A DNA stretch of 34,029 nt from an uncultured bacterium (lineage in GTDB: Bacteria; Verrucomicrobiota; Kiritimatiellia; CAIKKV01; CAIYGI01), in assembly GCA_903925685.1 (NCBI GenBank), contig CAIYGI010000094.1, forward strand, positions 1 through 34,029, read 5' to 3'. Of the stretch, positions 32,739 through 34,029 are shown piece after piece. The notes under the pieces are model-generated. The model searched no databases and was not told where the DNA came from. It saw only the letters and a program-made list of their open reading frames with translations. A program made the translations under genes and the position numbers. How positions within the stretch are numbered: the stretch's first letter is position 1; each line of letters starts with the position of its first letter.

Positions 32739-32877
32739 AGCGTGTTCGGCCAAAGGCCACCTCCAGGTTGATTTGCACAGCGCGCAGCCGTTGGACCGGC
32801 GTTTTCGCATGCCAGTACCGATCATCGGACTGACGGTGCAGATCCGAAATCCGCAACGCGTTACGGTCAACTTTCAT
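32686..32877 (-). CDS. Small antitoxin-like protein upstream of the nucleotidyltransferase
   Basis: The 63 residues read MKVDRNALRISDLHRQSDDR, then YWHAKTPVQRLRAVQINLEV and RLQRILEVVERHRG. I recall this type (D-x-YW-x-x-(K/R)TPxERL-x-A) as the first gene of a two-gene pair with AbiEii-like nucleotidyltransferases; its antitoxin role is inferred. Its last 18 codons overlap the front of the nucleotidyltransferase remnant in another frame, and both frames look conserved there. The ATG at 32877 follows directly after a promoter-like pair, so the transcript may be leaderless. Confidence 0.55.
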   Translation of the reverse strand: MKVDRNALRISDLHRQSDDRYWHAKTPVQRLRAVQINLEVAFGRTRSAQRLQRILEVVERHRG

Positions 32878-32883
32878 ATGTAA

Positions 32884-32912
32884 AGAATATCACGCGCAGC
32901 CAGTGAACTCAA
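32884..32912 (-). promoter_or_regulatory. Candidate promoter giving a leaderless transcript
   Basis: On the reverse strand TTGAGT (32912-32907), 17 bp, then TATTCT (32889-32884). The ATG of the small antitoxin-like gene begins only 6 nt after the -10 box, which places the expected transcription start at or next to the start codon. Confidence 0.5.
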
Positions 32913-33013
32913 GACATTGCGCATGCGTGAAGCGGCGCGTTGGCAAATGGACGCCAGCCTCGGATGCGACTTCATCGCTTGATTTCCTTGATCCACACGC
33001 TAAAAACCCACAC

Positions 33014-33044
33014 TTGACACCCCGGCCCCGCTTTAGTGTCATAC
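33014..33044 (+). promoter_or_regulatory. Possible promoter of the cytidylyltransferase gene
   Basis: TTGACA (33014-33019) and TCATAC (33039-33044) are 19 bp apart, longer than ideal. TGACAC and GTGTCA form an inverted repeat overlapping both boxes. It is the best pair I see in 32913-33168, which otherwise holds no gene. Confidence 0.25.
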
Positions 33045-33168
33045 CCGCTGTGAAAGCGCTTGTTCAGTCGTTTGGGCTGGATTCCGCGGCGCCACACCCG
33101 AGCCTCCAGAAAAGCGATTTCTTATCCCTTGAAAAAGGTTGTTATCAGGCAATGTTTCGGAGGTTGAT

Positions 33169-33888
33169 TTGAGCAAGAAAGTTTTCGTCAGCGGTTGTTT
33201 CGACATGCTGCATAGCGGACACGTGGAATTTTTTCGACAAGCAGCGCAGTATGGTGATTTGTATGTGGCACTCGGCTCAGACAAAACTATTTTCGATTTG
33301 AAGGCGCGCGAAACCGTCAACAGCGAATACGAGCGCGCGTTCATGGTCAAGTCTGTTTCTTGGGTGAAGCATGCGTTCGTGTCGCGCGGATCCGGCATTC
33401 TTGATTTCGAACACGAACTGCGCGAGATGCGCCCCGATTATTTCGTTGTCAATGCCGATGGGAATACACCTGAGAAACGCGAGTTATGCAACGAATTGAG
33501 CATTGAGTATGTGATCCTGGAACGCAAGCCGTTCGAAAACCTGTTGGCGCGTTCTACCACTGCCTTGCGTGAACGCGATTACTTGCCTTATCGCATCGAT
33601 CTGGCAGGCGGCTGGCTTGATCAGCCCTTTGTCTCACAGCATCATCCCGGCGCAGTAGTAACAATCTCGCTGGAACCAACGTTAGAGTTCCACGAACGGA
33701 GCGGCATGGCATCGAGCACCCGGCGGCATGCGCGCGAATTGTGGGGTGTCAAAATCCCGCCGGGGAATTATGAAAAGTTGGCGAAGATCTTATTCTGCTA
33801 CGATAACCCGCCCGGCACGAAAGCCATCTCCGGTTCACAAGATTCGATTGGACTGGTCTTTCCGGGGCTGGCGTATGCGTACTATTAA
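33169..33888 (+). CDS. Cytidylyltransferase-GHMP kinase-like fusion, 3'-truncated
   Basis: From a TTG at 33169, with CGGAGG 5 nt ahead, the frame gives about 239 residues. Residues 1-130 are a nucleotidyltransferase of the GCT type with GCFDMLHSGHVEFF (the HxGH-like motif) and YFVVNADGNTPEKRELC. From about residue 140, PYRIDLAGGWLDQPFVSQHH and SGSQDSIGLVFPG resemble the start of a GHMP-type sugar kinase. The frame stops at YAYY, well short of a complete kinase domain and 7 bp before the end of an IS-like sequence. Such two-domain proteins probably activate sugars. Base composition is visibly lower in GC than the rest of the window, which suggests transfer from another source. Confidence 0.6.
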   Translation: MSKKVFVSGCFDMLHSGHVEFFRQAAQYGDLYVALGSDKTIFDLKARETVNSEYERAFMVKSVSWVKHAFVSRGSGILDFEHELREMRPDYFVVNADGNTPEKRELCNELSIEYVILERKPFENLLARSTTALRERDYLPYRIDLAGGWLDQPFVSQHHPGAVVTISLEPTLEFHERSGMASSTRRHARELWGVKIPPGNYEKLAKILFCYDNPPGTKAISGSQDSIGLVFPGLAYAYY

Positions 33889-33895
33889 AATAAAA

Positions 33896-34029
33896 GGGGG
33901 TATCCATGTAACGCAAACGCCCCCTACAGGTTGTGTTTTCTTTCGACGATCTGTCGGTAGGGCAATGGGGCGGTCTGCACGGCTTGCTCTACGAGACGAT
34001 AAAACAGCAAGCCTCGTGATTGAGATGTG
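33896..34029 (-). mobile_element. End of an IS1595/ISXO2-like insertion sequence (continues beyond window)
   Basis: GGGGGTATCCATGTAACGC begins at 33896 and looks like an IS terminus; GGGGG (33896-33900) pairs with CCCCC around 33920. Beyond it the reverse strand carries the end of a transposase frame. The other end lies outside the window, so terminal repeats and target duplication cannot be checked. Confidence 0.5.
33924..34029 (-). CDS. IS1595/ISXO2-like transposase, C-terminal end only
   Basis: The reverse frame entering from the right edge reads SRGLLFYRLVEQAVQTAPLP and then YRQIVERKHNL, ending in TAG (33926-33924). The pattern SRGLLFYRLxxQAV...PxxYRxxV is one I recall at the C-terminus of ISXO2/IS1595-type DDE transposases. 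Only 34 residues are available and the catalytic region is not in the window, so the family call needs the neighbouring sequence. Confidence 0.5.
   Translation of the reverse strand, partial: TSQSRGLLFYRLVEQAVQTAPLPYRQIVERKHNL

Noticed and set aside
33875-34029. Forward open frame starting ATGCGTACT and running off the edge
   Set aside because: It crosses the IS-like terminus and lies antisense to the transposase end; no family pattern is visible.
1-34029. tRNA, rRNA or riboswitch
   Set aside because: I looked through the gaps between genes for tRNA-like or conserved leader motifs and found none; all gaps are under 300 bp and mostly filled with repeats.

Overview
This is a GC-rich bacterial chromosome segment, dense in genes on both strands. 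I place it tentatively in the PVC group (Verrucomicrobiota, Kiritimatiellota or Lentisphaerota-like). The reasons are the RHS/YD fragment beside a RAYT transposase, the NuoE-NuoF fusion followed by a GltD-like flavoprotein, the isolated BatD, and the many short repeats at gene ends. No rRNA or marker gene fixes the taxonomy. Signal peptides, a SurA-like chaperone, an outer-membrane barrel and an O-antigen-ligase-like protein indicate a diderm envelope.

Layout. 1-1466: the N-terminal part of a RAYT/Y1 transposase and an RHS remnant that ends where the transposase leader begins. 1496-8888 (+): a SurA-like peptidyl-prolyl isomerase, then a tightly packed run rsmA, mutS, C39-like protein and O-antigen-ligase-like protein, with two ATGA start/stop overlaps. 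8866-9405 (-): an outer-membrane barrel protein. 9482-9649: an inverted-repeat unit enclosing a four-helix-bundle gene remnant. 9650-12668 (-): fmdB-like gene, DAHP synthase and BatD-SH3 protein in one run. 12926-13977: tatA facing a membrane-anchored TPR protein. 14075-17796 (-): radical SAM protein, DUF116-polyprenyl synthase fusion and a prenyltransferase-like alpha-alpha toroid protein, apparently an uncharacterised isoprenoid operon.

18017-26974 (-) is a type I restriction-modification operon in the order hsdM, four-helix-bundle suffix gene, hsdS, higB (frameshifted), higA-ImmA, hsdR, then a fragment that may be a lost nucleotidyltransferase gene. 27055-32579 (-) is a redox operon: a small membrane protein, a NuoE-NuoF fusion, a [2Fe-2S]/FAD GltD-like oxidoreductase and a ferredoxin-like protein. 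It looks like a soluble NAD(P)H-linked, possibly electron-bifurcating complex without any hydrogenase catalytic subunit in view. 32576-34029 is a decaying accessory end: a small antitoxin-like gene, a nucleotidyltransferase with an internal deletion, and a cytidylyltransferase-kinase gene cut off at the end of what appears to be an IS1595/ISXO2-type element.

Two themes run through the window. First, gene boundaries carry short arrays of about 7-bp units, a different heptamer at each site, often arranged as inverted repeats; some run into coding sequence and make Ser/Lys/Glu-rich tails. Second, repeats have changed genes: a 75-bp palindromic element sits in frame inside the GltD-like oxidoreductase, and a 20-bp tandem duplication has shifted the frame of the HigB toxin. 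All functions are read from translated motifs and gene order; no database search was run.
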